From assembly GCF_001578105.1 (NCBI RefSeq), contig NZ_CP014275.1, positions 2,976,001 through 3,040,000 of the forward strand: a stretch of 64,000 nucleotides of DNA, in the 5' to 3' direction. Below the pieces are notes generated by a model, which searched no databases, was not told where the DNA came from, and was given only the letters and a program-made list of their open reading frames with translations. The first letter of the stretch is position 1; each line of letters begins with the position of its first letter. Origin of the DNA: Martelella sp. AD-3 (GTDB lineage Bacteria; Pseudomonadota; Alphaproteobacteria; Rhizobiales; Rhizobiaceae). The position numbers and the translations under genes are program-made. Below, piece by piece: positions 38,752 to 48,760 of the stretch.

Positions 38752-40691
38752 TGACCGATACCGCCGCAGACAGCGCGCCGCGCCACAAGACGAAAAAAAG
38801 CGACCGCCCGAGCGCCCTCAAGCTCCTGTTCAACAACTCGCTGGCGACCGCCGGCCTGATTGTCTTCGCCGTCATCGTCCTCATCGCACTGGCAGCGCCT
38901 ATCCTGCCGCTGCAGCCGCCGAATGTGACGGACCCGTCGGTACGCCTTTCTCCGCCCCTTACCGAGGGCCATCTTCTCGGCACCGATGCGCTCGGCCGCG
39001 ATCTGCTCTCGCGTCTCATCTGGGGCACGCGCGTAAGCCTCGCCGTCGGCGTTTCCGCCACGCTGATCGCCGCGTTCTTCGGGTCCCTGATCGGGCTTGT
39101 CGCGGGCTATGCGGGCGGACGCACCGACAATATCCTGATGCGCGGCATCGATATGGTCATGGCGTTTCCCTACATCCTTTTGGCGCTCGCCATCGTCGCC
39201 GTTCTCGGCCCAGGCCTCTTGAACGCGCTCTATGCCATCGCCGTCGTCAACATCCCGTTCTTCGCGCGCAACATTCGCGGCATGACGCTCGGTCTGTCGC
39301 GGCGTGAATTCGTCGATGCGGCGCGGCTTTCGGGCAAGTCGCATGTCTCCATTCTCTTCGGCGAGGTTCTGCCCAACGTGCTGCCGGTGATCATCATCAC
39401 CATGTCGACCACGATCGGCTGGATGATTCTCGAAACGGCAGGCCTTTCCTTCCTCGGTCTCGGCGCCCAGCCGCCGCAGGCCGATCTCGGCTCCATGCTC
39501 GGCGACGGCCGCAAGGTGCTGTTTACCGATGCCTATGTCTCCATGGTGCCGGGCCTGATGATCTTCGCCCTCGTCATGAGCATCAACCTGCTCGGCGACG
39601 GCATTCGCGACGTGCTCGATCCAAGGCTGAAGTCCGGCGCGCTGGCGCGTCCCGGCGCCCGCACGGCGGTGAAGCGCGAGAGCGTCCCTGATCGCGGGCA
39701 GAGGTCCGGAACGGTGCTCGACGTCCAGGAGATGCGCACCGAGTTCCATATCGGCGGCAGCATCTACAAGGCCGTCGGCGGGGTCGACCTCTACATGCGC
39801 CAGGGCGAGTGCGTCGGCCTTGTCGGTGAATCCGGCTCCGGTAAATCGGTCACCGCCATGTCGCTGATGGGTCTGGTGCCGACGCCGCCTGGACGCATCG
39901 CCGGCGGCGCGGCCTGGCTTGAGAACGAGGATCTGTTTGCCGCAAGCGACGAGCGCATTCGCCAGCTGCGGGGCGGCGACGTCTCCCACGTCTTCCAGGA
40001 CCCGCTGTCCACGCTGCATCCGCTGTTCACCGTCGGCGACCAGCTGATCGAGGCCATCCAGGCGCATCAGCCAGTGTCGAAAAAGGAGGCGCGCGGCAAG
40101 GCGGCGGCGCTTCTGGAATCGGTCCGCATCCCAAATGCGGGCGAACGACTGAAGGCCTTTCCGCATGAGCTTTCGGGCGGCATGCGCCAGCGCATCTCCA
40201 TTGCCATGGCGCTGGCCAATGACGCCAAGGTGATCATCGCCGACGAGCCGACGACCGCCCTAGACGTGACCGTGCAGGCGCAGATCCTCGAACTGATGAA
40301 CGGGCTGCGCAAGGAGCGCGATACGGCGATCCTGTTCATCACCCATGATTTCGGCGTGGTCTCCGCCATCTGCGATCGGGTGGCGGTGATGTATGCCGGG
40401 CGCATCGTCGAGACCGGCACGACAGAGGAAATTCTCGAGCGACCGGCCCATCCCTACACGGCGAAGCTGATCGAATGCGTGCCGGTGCTGGGGGAGCCGA
40501 ACCGGCGCCTTGACGCGATCGAGGGCCGTCCGCCGGTGGTCAACAACCTGCCGGACGGCTGCGCCTTCGCGGACCGCTGTCCCTTTGTACAGGACGACTG
40601 CCGCAAGGGCGATATCGCCATGACCGCGCTTGGCGAGGAACGCGGCGTGCGCTGCCTCCACCCGCTCAACAGGGAGACCGCCGATGGCTGA
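38751..40691 (+). CDS. Fused ABC permease-ATPase (DppC-DppD type)
   Basis: 646 residues. Residues 1-290 are a DppC-type permease (LGTDALGRDLLSRLIWGTRVSLAVG; EAA loop around VDAARLSGKSHVSILFGEVLPNV; LGDGIRDVLDPRLK). After a short linker, residues about 325-646 are a complete ATPase: Walker A GESGSGKSVTA, signature LSGGMRQRISIA, Walker B VIIADEPTTALD and the oligopeptide C-terminal CAFADRCPFVQDDC cluster. The frame is continuous across the junction, so it is a genuine fusion. It is seen in other peptide-type transporters but is less common than separate genes. Confidence 0.92.
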   Translation: MTDTAADSAPRHKTKKSDRPSALKLLFNNSLATAGLIVFAVIVLIALAAPILPLQPPNVTDPSVRLSPPLTEGHLLGTDALGRDLLSRLIWGTRVSLAVGVSATLIAAFFGSLIGLVAGYAGGRTDNILMRGIDMVMAFPYILLALAIVAVLGPGLLNALYAIAVVNIPFFARNIRGMTLGLSRREFVDAARLSGKSHVSILFGEVLPNVLPVIIITMSTTIGWMILETAGLSFLGLGAQPPQADLGSMLGDGRKVLFTDAYVSMVPGLMIFALVMSINLLGDGIRDVLDPRLKSGALARPGARTAVKRESVPDRGQRSGTVLDVQEMRTEFHIGGSIYKAVGGVDLYMRQGECVGLVGESGSGKSVTAMSLMGLVPTPPGRIAGGAAWLENEDLFAASDERIRQLRGGDVSHVFQDPLSTLHPLFTVGDQLIEAIQAHQPVSKKEARGKAAALLESVRIPNAGERLKAFPHELSGGMRQRISIAMALANDAKVIIADEPTTALDVTVQAQILELMNGLRKERDTAILFITHDFGVVSAICDRVAVMYAGRIVETGTTEEILERPAHPYTAKLIECVPVLGEPNRRLDAIEGRPPVVNNLPDGCAFADRCPFVQDDCRKGDIAMTALGEERGVRCLHPLNRETADG

Positions 40692-41673
40692 GGATGTGTT
40701 GATCGCAATCGATCGGGCGGAACGCACCTTCGGCGGCGGCAAGACGCTGTTCGGCAGGAAGCTGCCGGCCGTCCACGCCGTTCAGGACGTCACCATCGAC
40801 GTGCGGAAGGGCGAGACGCTCGGCATTGTCGGCGAATCGGGTTGCGGCAAGTCCACGCTCGCTCGCCTGCTTTCCGGCCTCGACGTGCCGACGGGCGGCA
40901 AGATCACCTTCGAGGGCAGAGACCTTGCCGAGGAGGCGCGCAAAAACCCGCGCGCCCTCGCCCGGCAGGTGCAATATGTGTTTCAGGATCCGGTCTCCTC
41001 GCTCAACCCGCGCAAAAAGGTCCGCACCATCCTGGAAGCCCCGCTCATCCACCTGTTGAAACTTGACAAGGCCGAGCGGCAGAAGCGGCTCGAAGAGCTG
41101 ATGAACGCGGTCAACCTGGCGCCGGAATTCCTTGACCGCTACCCGCATGAGTTCTCCGGCGGGCAGGCCCAGCGGATCGGCATCGCCCGGGCGCTTGCAG
41201 CCAATCCGGAGGTGATCGTGCTCGATGAGCCGGTCTCCGCGCTCGACGTCTCGGTGCAGGCGCAGGTGCTCAACATTCTGGACGACCTGAAGGCGCGGTT
41301 CGGGCTGACCTACCTGTTCATCAGCCATGACCTGTCCGTGGTCGAGTCGATCTCCGACCGGGTGGCGGTGATGTATTTCGGCCGGATCGTCGAGCTCGGC
41401 ACGCGCGATCAGGTCTTTTCCGACGCGCTCCACCCCTACACGCATTTGTTGTTGAATTCCGCCCCGGCGCCCGGCCGAAAGGCCGTTTCCGGCGGAGACC
41501 GGGAGGCCGAGCTGCCCGACCCCTATAATCCGCCGCCGGGCTGCGCCTTCTTCGCCCGCTGTCAGAGCGGAACGGATGCGTGCCGGCGCGCTGTTCCGCC
41601 GATCGACGAGGCGATGGGAGAAGCAGGACACAAGGCCGCCTGTTTCCACCCGATGACGAAAAGGACGGCATGA
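40684..41673 (+). CDS. ABC transporter ATP-binding protein (DppF/OppF type)
   Basis: 329 residues from ATG 40684, which overlaps the upstream fusion gene by 8 nt. Walker A GESGCGKSTLARLL, Q-loop QYVFQDPVSSLNPRK, signature FSGGQAQRIGIARAL, Walker B VIVLDEPVSALD and the C-terminal CAFFARCQSGTDAC iron-sulfur-like Cys motif of oligopeptide ATPases. It pairs with the ATPase half of the fusion protein to energise transport. Confidence 0.95.
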   Translation: MAEDVLIAIDRAERTFGGGKTLFGRKLPAVHAVQDVTIDVRKGETLGIVGESGCGKSTLARLLSGLDVPTGGKITFEGRDLAEEARKNPRALARQVQYVFQDPVSSLNPRKKVRTILEAPLIHLLKLDKAERQKRLEELMNAVNLAPEFLDRYPHEFSGGQAQRIGIARALAANPEVIVLDEPVSALDVSVQAQVLNILDDLKARFGLTYLFISHDLSVVESISDRVAVMYFGRIVELGTRDQVFSDALHPYTHLLLNSAPAPGRKAVSGGDREAELPDPYNPPPGCAFFARCQSGTDACRRAVPPIDEAMGEAGHKAACFHPMTKRTA

Positions 41674-42470
41674 GCAACCCCAGTCTTGAAAGACGCCAGG
41701 CCTTTGGCCCTCCCTTTGCGGAGAAGAAGCGCAAGCGCCCGGATGTGATCGCCGACATGCTGCGCGACCGGATGATCGACGCGGAGCTGAGGCCCGGCGA
41801 CCGCATGCCGCCTGAATGGCTCGAAGAAGATGCCCTGCGGGCCTCGCGCGGAACCGTGCGCGAGGCGCTGAAAATCCTCGAATTCCAGGGCCTGATTGCC
41901 TCGAAGACGGGGCCGGGCGGCGGCATCTTCGTCCGCGCCGTCCAGCCGGCCGAGGCGATCCAGACGGTGACAAGCCTGTTCCTCCAGGCCCCGCCCTCGA
42001 TTTCCGATATCTACGCGCTGCGCAAGACGCTGGAACCCGCGCTTGCCGCCGATGCCGCGCTGCACCTGCCGGCCTCCGCCATCCAGTCGCTGCAGGACAA
42101 GATCCGGCTTTACGAGGGCGAGGCGGAAACGGCGGAAGAGGAGTATATCCAGCGTCTTGCCGAGCTCGATTTTCATGCCGAACTTGCCCGCCACGCGCAA
42201 AACCCGGTCCTGGGCTTTGCCTGCGGGCTGCTGCTGAACCTGCTGCGCGACCTTCCGGTCTGCCGGGCCATCTATGAGGAGCGCAATCCGGGCCTGCGCG
42301 AGACAGGCATTTTCTACCAGATCGAGCTGATCAAGGCGATCCGCGCCAGGGACGCGGCGAAAGCGCGCGCCATCATGGCGGAACATATGGTCGAGGCCGA
42401 GGCTTACATGCTTGAGCGCGAACGCCTGAACGCCGCGCGCAAGCCGGGTCGCGACAGCGACCACGCGTGA
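41670..42470 (+). CDS. GntR/FadR-family regulator with FCD domain
   Basis: 266 residues from ATG 41670 (ATGA overlap with the ATPase). N-terminal winged helix: DVIADMLRDRMIDAELRPGDRMPPEWLEEDALRASRGTVREALKILEFQGLIASKTGPGGG. The C-terminal FCD domain (metal-binding helices, LAELDFHAELARHAQNPVL and RARDAAKARAIMAEHMVEAEAYM) binds a small acid ligand. Its place in the operon suggests it regulates the transporter and the divergent hydrolase. Confidence 0.93.
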   Translation: MSNPSLERRQAFGPPFAEKKRKRPDVIADMLRDRMIDAELRPGDRMPPEWLEEDALRASRGTVREALKILEFQGLIASKTGPGGGIFVRAVQPAEAIQTVTSLFLQAPPSISDIYALRKTLEPALAADAALHLPASAIQSLQDKIRLYEGEAETAEEEYIQRLAELDFHAELARHAQNPVLGFACGLLLNLLRDLPVCRAIYEERNPGLRETGIFYQIELIKAIRARDAAKARAIMAEHMVEAEAYMLERERLNAARKPGRDSDHA

Positions 42471-42488
42471 CGAGCCGGGAGAATGCCG

Positions 42489-43427
42489 ATGAAATGCGCA
42501 CACACGATCCACGACCATCAGGGCCATCTCGGCTGGGACCGGTCGATCGATCCGGTTCTTGTCGCCCGTTCCGGCGAGACGGTCGCGTTTTCCTGCCGCG
42601 ATGCCGGCAACGGGCACTATGGCCCGGAGAGCACGGCAGCGGATATCCTGACGGCGGAGCCTGGCCAGGCCAACCCGCTGACGGGCCCGCTCTATGTCGA
42701 AGGGGCAAGGCCCGGCGATGCGCTGAAGGTCACCGTCAACGAATTCGCGCCGTCAGGCTTCGGCTGGACGGCGATCATTCCCGGATTCGGCCTTCTGGCG
42801 GATCAGTTCTCCGGACCGCGGCTCAAGCTCTGGAACTATGAGACCGATATCTCGCAACCGGCCGTTTTCAATGCGCTGGCGCGCATTCCGCTGCGCCCCT
42901 TCATCGGCACGATCGGGGTCGCCATGGCCGAACCCGGCAATCACGCGGTGATCCCGCCGCGCCATGTGGGCGGCAATATGGACATTCGCGACATCGCGGC
43001 CGGCACCACGCTCTATCTGCCCGTGGAAGTCGAGGGCGCTTTGCTCTCCATCGGCGACACCCACGCTGCCCAGGGAGACGGCGAGGTCTGCGGCACGGCG
43101 ATCGAGAGCGCCATGGATGTTTCCGTCACCGTCGACGTGATTGAAGGCGCCGCGCCGAAGACGCCGCATTTTTCGACGCCCGGTCCGATTGCGCGCCATC
43201 TTGACGCGGCAGGCTACGAGGTCACCACCGGCATTGGACCCGATCTGATGGACGCGGCACGCACGGCCGTCTCCAACATGATCGAACACCTGGCAAAGAC
43301 CCGCAATCTCGATCCGGCCGACGCCTATATGCTGTGTTCGGTCGCCGGCGACCTGAAGATCAGCGAAATCGTCGACGCCCCCAACTGGGTGGTGTCGTTC
43401 TATTTTCCACGGATCGTGTTCGAATAG
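42489..43427 (+). CDS. Acetamidase/formamidase family protein
   Basis: 312 residues from ATG 42489 (GGGAG seven bases upstream; 42483 is also possible). FmdA/AmdA family features: HYGPESTAADILTAEPGQANPLTGPLYVEGARPGDALKV, then GGNMDIRDIAAGTTLYLPVEVEGALLSIGDTHAAQGDGEVCGTAIE, the most conserved block, and the C-terminal DAYMLCSVAGDLKISEIVD. It hydrolyses short-chain amides to acid plus ammonia. As the last gene of the transporter operon it probably acts on the imported compound or a product of it. Confidence 0.92.
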   Translation: MKCAHTIHDHQGHLGWDRSIDPVLVARSGETVAFSCRDAGNGHYGPESTAADILTAEPGQANPLTGPLYVEGARPGDALKVTVNEFAPSGFGWTAIIPGFGLLADQFSGPRLKLWNYETDISQPAVFNALARIPLRPFIGTIGVAMAEPGNHAVIPPRHVGGNMDIRDIAAGTTLYLPVEVEGALLSIGDTHAAQGDGEVCGTAIESAMDVSVTVDVIEGAAPKTPHFSTPGPIARHLDAAGYEVTTGIGPDLMDAARTAVSNMIEHLAKTRNLDPADAYMLCSVAGDLKISEIVDAPNWVVSFYFPRIVFE

Positions 43428-43431
43428 GGCC

Positions 43432-43462
43432 AAACGAAAAGGCGACCGGAAAACCGGTCGCC
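43432..43462 (-). terminator. Intrinsic terminator between amidase and peroxiredoxin genes
   Basis: GGCGACCGG (43441-43449), loop AAAA, CCGGTCGCC (43454-43462). On the minus strand the stem is followed by TTTTCGTTT, so it terminates the peroxiredoxin transcript. It may also stop amidase transcription, since the stem is symmetrical, but the plus side has no T-tract. Confidence 0.85.
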
Positions 43463-43496
43463 CTGCAATCGCTTCACGGGAAAAGAGGCCAGGGCC

Positions 43497-44036
43497 TCAG
43501 GCGGCCTTGGATTCGCCCTTGAGGCTTTCCAGAATGTTCTGCGGCGCGGAGACGCCGTAGGGGTCGGTCTCGCACAGGTCGGAGAAGCCTTCTTCCTCGA
43601 ACCATTTCTCGACGACGCCGTCATTGATCACGGCAGCGTAGCGCCAGGAGCGCATGCCGAAGCCGAGATTGTCCTTGTTGACCAGCATGCCCATCTTGCG
43701 GGTGAATTCGCCGGAGCCGTCCGGGATGACCTTGACGTGCTCGAGATTCTGGCCCTTTGCCCAGGCGTTCATCACAAATGCATCGTTGACCGACATGCAG
43801 TAGATGTCGTCAATACCCTGGGCCTGGAATTCGGGGAAAAGCTTCTCGAAGTCGGGCAACTGGTAGGTCGAGCAGGTCGGCGTGAAGGCGCCCGGCAGCG
43901 AAAACAGAATGACCCGCTTGCCCTTGAAGTAGTCGTCCGAGGACATGTCCTGCCAGCGGAACGGGTTCGGTCCTTCGATGCTTTCATCGCGAACACGCGT
44001 GCGGAAGGTTACGTTCGGAACTCTGCGACCGATCAT
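43497..44036 (-). CDS. Peroxiredoxin (Prx5-type)
   Basis: 179 residues of the Prx5/AhpE-like class. The peroxidatic Cys lies in FSLPGAFTPTCSTYQLPDFEKL (PxxxTxxC), and MNAWAKGQ, KVIPDGSGEFTRKMGM, GMRSWRYAAVINDGVVEKWFEE follow. It reduces hydroperoxides in the cytosol with thiol reductants. It lies alone between a terminator and a 244-bp gap with an Irr-box-like dyad. Confidence 0.95.
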   Translation of the reverse strand: MIGRRVPNVTFRTRVRDESIEGPNPFRWQDMSSDDYFKGKRVILFSLPGAFTPTCSTYQLPDFEKLFPEFQAQGIDDIYCMSVNDAFVMNAWAKGQNLEHVKVIPDGSGEFTRKMGMLVNKDNLGFGMRSWRYAAVINDGVVEKWFEEEGFSDLCETDPYGVSAPQNILESLKGESKAA

Positions 44037-44132
44037 CTCAATCTCCTGTTGTCTTCAGCCCTTGAGAAGGAATTCTGTTTTGGAAAGGTTGAGGGATTTT
44101 ATCAATTTTCAAATCGGAATAAAGGTAAAACC

Positions 44133-44147
44133 TTAGAATTATTCCAA
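44133..44147. promoter_or_regulatory. TTAGAATTATTCCAA dyad upstream of peroxiredoxin
   Basis: The 15-bp near-palindrome TTAGAAT-T-ATTCCAA lies 97 bp upstream of the peroxiredoxin start. It resembles the Irr-type iron box TTTAGAA-N3-TTCTAAA of Rhizobiales (11 of 14 defined positions). Regulation by Irr or another stress regulator is only suggested. Confidence 0.35.
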
Positions 44148-44156
44148 TCTGATGGC

Positions 44157-44179
44157 TGCCATGCGCGCAACGCATGGCA
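44157..44179. repeat. Perfect 9-bp inverted repeat TGCCATGCG-CGCAA-CGCATGGCA
   Basis: A stem-loop about 100 bp beyond the lysE stop on the minus strand. It has no T-tract on either side. It might end the lysE transcript by a factor-dependent route, or be a protein-binding dyad. Confidence 0.5.
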
Positions 44180-44280
44180 ATTCCCTCATCTCAGCCAAGC
44201 AGTTTCAATGTGATAGCGGCCAGGCGCCATTCAACCCGATGGCACTGCGTCATTCCGACGCACCCCGACAGCGCCCGCGC

Positions 44281-44886
44281 TCAGTGACGCGCGAGCGCCA
44301 TGGAACCGCCGGCGAAGATCAGCGCAGCGCCGACGGCGCGGTTCAGCTGCACGAACACCCGGCTGGATGCGATGAAACGCCCGAGCAGCGCGCCGCCGGC
44401 GACATAAAGGCAGACGGCAACGACCTCCATGACCAGAAAGGCAAGCCCCATGGCCGTCAGTTGCGGCCAGATCGGCCCGCCCTCGACGATGAACTGCGGA
44501 AAGAAGGCGGTGAAGATGGCGATCGCCTTCGGATTGGTGATCGCGATCGAGAAATCGCGCCGCATCAGCGCGGCGATGCTCGCGTCAAGCGCCTGCATCT
44601 CGGCAAGCGCCCTCGCCTTGATGAGGATCTGGATGCCGACATAGACGAGATAGACCGCGCCGACGAGCTTGATGACCAGAAACGCGGTGGCGGACGCGGC
44701 AAGAACAGCGCCGAGCCCGGCGACCGTGATCGCGATCAGAAAGGCAAAGGCCGGCATCCGCCCCATGCCGCCGAGCAGGCCACGCACCGCGCCGAGCCGC
44801 GCGCCGTTGGAAAAGGCCAGCATATTGTTCGGTCCCGGCGCGCAGTTGAGCGCGAAACAGGCCGGTATGAATACTTCCCATGCAGT
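44281..44886 (-). CDS. LysE/RhtB-family amino-acid exporter
   Basis: 201 residues from ATG 44886. LysE signature: FALNCAPGPNNMLAFSNGARLG near the N-terminus, FLVIKLVGAVYLVYVGIQIL and GFxxAITNPKAIAIFTAFFPQFI in the middle. About six membrane helices. It exports an amino acid or similar small metabolite. It follows ureC on the same strand, in the place where ureE would be expected. Confidence 0.92.
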   Translation of the reverse strand, partial: TAWEVFIPACFALNCAPGPNNMLAFSNGARLGAVRGLLGGMGRMPAFAFLIAITVAGLGAVLAASATAFLVIKLVGAVYLVYVGIQILIKARALAEMQALDASIAALMRRDFSIAITNPKAIAIFTAFFPQFIVEGGPIWPQLTAMGLAFLVMEVVAVCLYVAGGALLGRFIASSRVFVQLNRAVGAALIFAGGSMALARH

Positions 44887-44949
44887 CATGCGGCCCATCC
44901 TACGGGTTTGGCGACGCCCCCGAAACAGGCTTCGCGCCGTTTGCCAAAA

Positions 44950-46662
<1,713 letters not shown>

Positions 46663-46687
46663 GGAATTCCTCCTGGGGCGGAAAGCG

Positions 46688-47044
46688 TTATACGGCGGCG
46701 CCGTCGTAATGCTGCGAGCTGAGGCTGCGGGGATCGACGCCGTCGAGGCAATTGGCGTTGACCGCGACCATGTCGGCCCCGTCAGGGGCCGTGACATAAG
46801 CAAAGCTCTCGATACCGCAAGTCTTGCAGAACAGGTGATGGATCTGGCGCTTGTTGAACAGGTATTCGGTCAGGTTGTCCTCGCCGCTGTTCAGCGTGAA
46901 GTCTTCGCGCGGCGCAAACGCCAGCACCGAACCGAGACGCCTGCAGCGCGAGCAATTGCAGGTGACGGTGTGGCCGAGTTCGATATCAACATCGAAGTCG
47001 ACCGCTCCGCACTGACAGCTTCCGTGGTAATGCTGAACAGCCAT
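46688..47044 (-). CDS. GFA-family (CENP-V/GFA) zinc-binding protein inside the urease operon
   Basis: 118 residues. The GFA fold has its zinc cysteines in [20 protein letters not shown] and [14 protein letters not shown]. Founding members relate to glutathione-dependent formaldehyde activation, but most have no known activity. It starts around the ureB stop and ends 25 bp before ureC, so it must be co-transcribed with urease. A role in urease function is possible but unproved; extra genes between urease subunits are known in rhizobia. Confidence 0.9.
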   Translation of the reverse strand: MAVQHYHGSCQCGAVDFDVDIELGHTVTCNCSRCRRLGSVLAFAPREDFTLNSGEDNLTEYLFNKRQIHHLFCKTCGIESFAYVTAPDGADMVAVNANCLDGVDPRSLSSQHYDGAAV

Positions 47045-47046
47045 GA

Positions 47047-47352
47047 TCAAAGCTTTCCCATGATTTCCTGTCGGAACCCGTAGACCGTGCGGTTGCCGGC
47101 GAAGGGCACCAGCGTCACGTCACGGGTCTGGCCCGGCTCGAAGCGAACGGCCGTTCCGGCTGCGATATCGAGCCGCATGCCGCGCGCCTTGTCGCGCTCG
47201 AAGGCAAGCGCCGGATTGGCCTCGAAAAAGTGGTAATGGCTGCCCACCTGAACCGGCCGGTCGCCGGTATTGGAGACAGTGATGGTGACGGTCGGCAGAC
47301 CGGCATTGATCTCGATTTCGCCCTCTGCGGCGATCAGTTCACCGGGGATCAT
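47047..47352 (-). CDS. ureB: Urease beta subunit
   Basis: 101 residues, normal size. [67 protein letters not shown] and [11 protein letters not shown] are diagnostic. It forms the urease heterotrimer with UreA and UreC. 11 bp after ureA. Confidence 0.98.
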   Translation of the reverse strand: MIPGELIAAEGEIEINAGLPTVTITVSNTGDRPVQVGSHYHFFEANPALAFERDKARGMRLDIAAGTAVRFEPGQTRDVTLVPFAGNRTVYGFRQEIMGKL

Positions 47353-47363
47353 GTCTTACCTCC

Positions 47364-47666
47364 TCACCTGATCGGCTCATGCACGGTCACCAGCTTGGTG
47401 CCGTCGGGGAAGGTCGCTTCCACCTGCACGTCGTGGATCATTTCCGGCACGCCGTCCATCACCTGGTCGCGGGTCAGCACATGGGCGCCCGCCTCCATCA
47501 GCTCGGCCACGGGGCGGCCGTCGCGCGCACCCTCGACCACATAGTCGGTGATCAGCGCGATGGCTTCCGGCCAGTTGAGCTTGACGCCCCGTTCCAGCCT
47601 GCGGCGCGCCACCATGGCGGCCATGGAAACCATAAGTTTGTCCTTCTCACGCGGCGTCAGGTTCAT
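47364..47666 (-). CDS. ureA: Urease gamma subunit
   Basis: 100 residues. [50 protein letters not shown] and [20 protein letters not shown] are standard for UreA. 33 bp after ureD and 11 bp before ureB. Confidence 0.98.
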   Translation of the reverse strand: MNLTPREKDKLMVSMAAMVARRRLERGVKLNWPEAIALITDYVVEGARDGRPVAELMEAGAHVLTRDQVMDGVPEMIHDVQVEATFPDGTKLVTVHEPIR

Positions 47667-47699
47667 GCGTCACTCTCTCGCTGTCACGGCTTGCGGATT

Positions 47700-48575
47700 T
47701 CATAGATGCCAGACTTTCGGCAGATTTTCATTCTCCCGCAAGACCCTTAAGGCGGGAATCAGGCTTTTTCTCAACTGGTAGCCGTCGGGGGCGACGACAC
47801 GGGCGACGAGCTTGCCGTTCCACTCGCTGGCGCCGCCGGCAGACGTCCCGAGGGCCTCGCGCACCCTGGGCATCAGCGCTTCGGCGCGGGCCCCGCAATA
47901 GAGCAGCGTCGCAAAGGCGACATCGCCGCCGAGCACGGCGGCCTGCGATACGAGATTCTCGATATCGCCGGTCATGCGCACATCCTCGGCATGGATCAGC
48001 GTGCCTTTCCGGCGCACCCGCCAGCGATCCCGGAACTGGCCGCGCCGCACCGCCTCGCCCATGGCCTTGCGGCCGAGGAGCACCGCCTCGATCGCCAGAA
48101 ACTCGGCCGTTTCGGCAAGGTCGACGTCCAGCCGGCGATGCAGAGCGGCTTCATCGAAAAGAATGGTTTCCTGTGGCAGCCAGTCGAGCCTTGCGCCCTC
48201 GCCGACGCGCAACTCGCTGTCGATCGTCGCCGGGCCGCCATCGGACCTGTAGATCTTCTCGCAGGCCTGCGTGGTGACCGTCAGCGTCGTGCCCGGATCG
48301 GCCGTCATCACCCATTGCAGCCGGTCGCCGCCGGTCAGCCCGCCGGAGGTGTTGATCAGCACGGCCTCCATGGACCCGTCGAAGCTCTCGGGGATGCGGA
48401 TCTTGGCAGCCCCCTCCTGATAGAACTCATCAAGCCGCGTCCTGCCCGCGGAAAGCTTGGCCCTGACCTCGCCCCTGCCGAAGGTGCGCTGCGCCCGTCC
48501 CGGCATGTCCCGGATCAAGACGTCCACTCCGTCCCGGGGGACGCTTCCTCCAAGCCGCATTTTCTCTGACCGCAC
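47700..48575 (-). CDS. ureD: Urease accessory protein UreD
   Basis: 291 residues from a GTG at 48575 with GAGG upstream; ATG 48560 is an alternative five codons later. UreD/UreH features are PESFDGSMEAVLINTSGGLTGGDRL, TTQACEKIYRS and LPQETILFDEAALHRRLDVDL. With UreF and UreG it forms the scaffold that loads nickel into apo-urease. First gene of the ureDAB-GFA-ureC operon. Confidence 0.96.
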   Translation of the reverse strand: MRSEKMRLGGSVPRDGVDVLIRDMPGRAQRTFGRGEVRAKLSAGRTRLDEFYQEGAAKIRIPESFDGSMEAVLINTSGGLTGGDRLQWVMTADPGTTLTVTTQACEKIYRSDGGPATIDSELRVGEGARLDWLPQETILFDEAALHRRLDVDLAETAEFLAIEAVLLGRKAMGEAVRRGQFRDRWRVRRKGTLIHAEDVRMTGDIENLVSQAAVLGGDVAFATLLYCGARAEALMPRVREALGTSAGGASEWNGKLVARVVAPDGYQLRKSLIPALRVLRENENLPKVWHL

Positions 48576-48612
48576 ATTGATTGACCTCGTATTTTCTTCT
48601 CACACAAGGAAA

Positions 48613-48628
48613 AGCAAGTTTCGTGCCG
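48613..48628 (-). promoter_or_regulatory. Sigma-54-like promoter upstream of ureD
   Basis: The minus strand reads CGGCACGAAACTTGCT, which fits the -24/-12 pattern TGGCACG-N4-TTGCW except for the first T. GG and GC are correctly spaced. The -12 element is about 40 bp before the ureD start, giving a short leader of roughly 28 nt. This would put urease under RpoN and nitrogen control. Confidence 0.6.
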
Positions 48629-48760
48629 CCAGCGAAATGAATTTCGTTTTTCGCTGAAAACCGAGGCATCCGCGGCTCACGCATCCCGGTTTTGTGGACA
48701 CAATAGCAGCACATGCCCGCCTGACGCGCACATTTTCTCCGCAGGCTGCGCGCGGAAGCA

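Noticed and set aside
38688..40166. Minus-strand frame of 492 codons opposite the permease-ATPase fusion
   Set aside because: Antisense to strongly conserved ABC motifs; no recognisable protein features.
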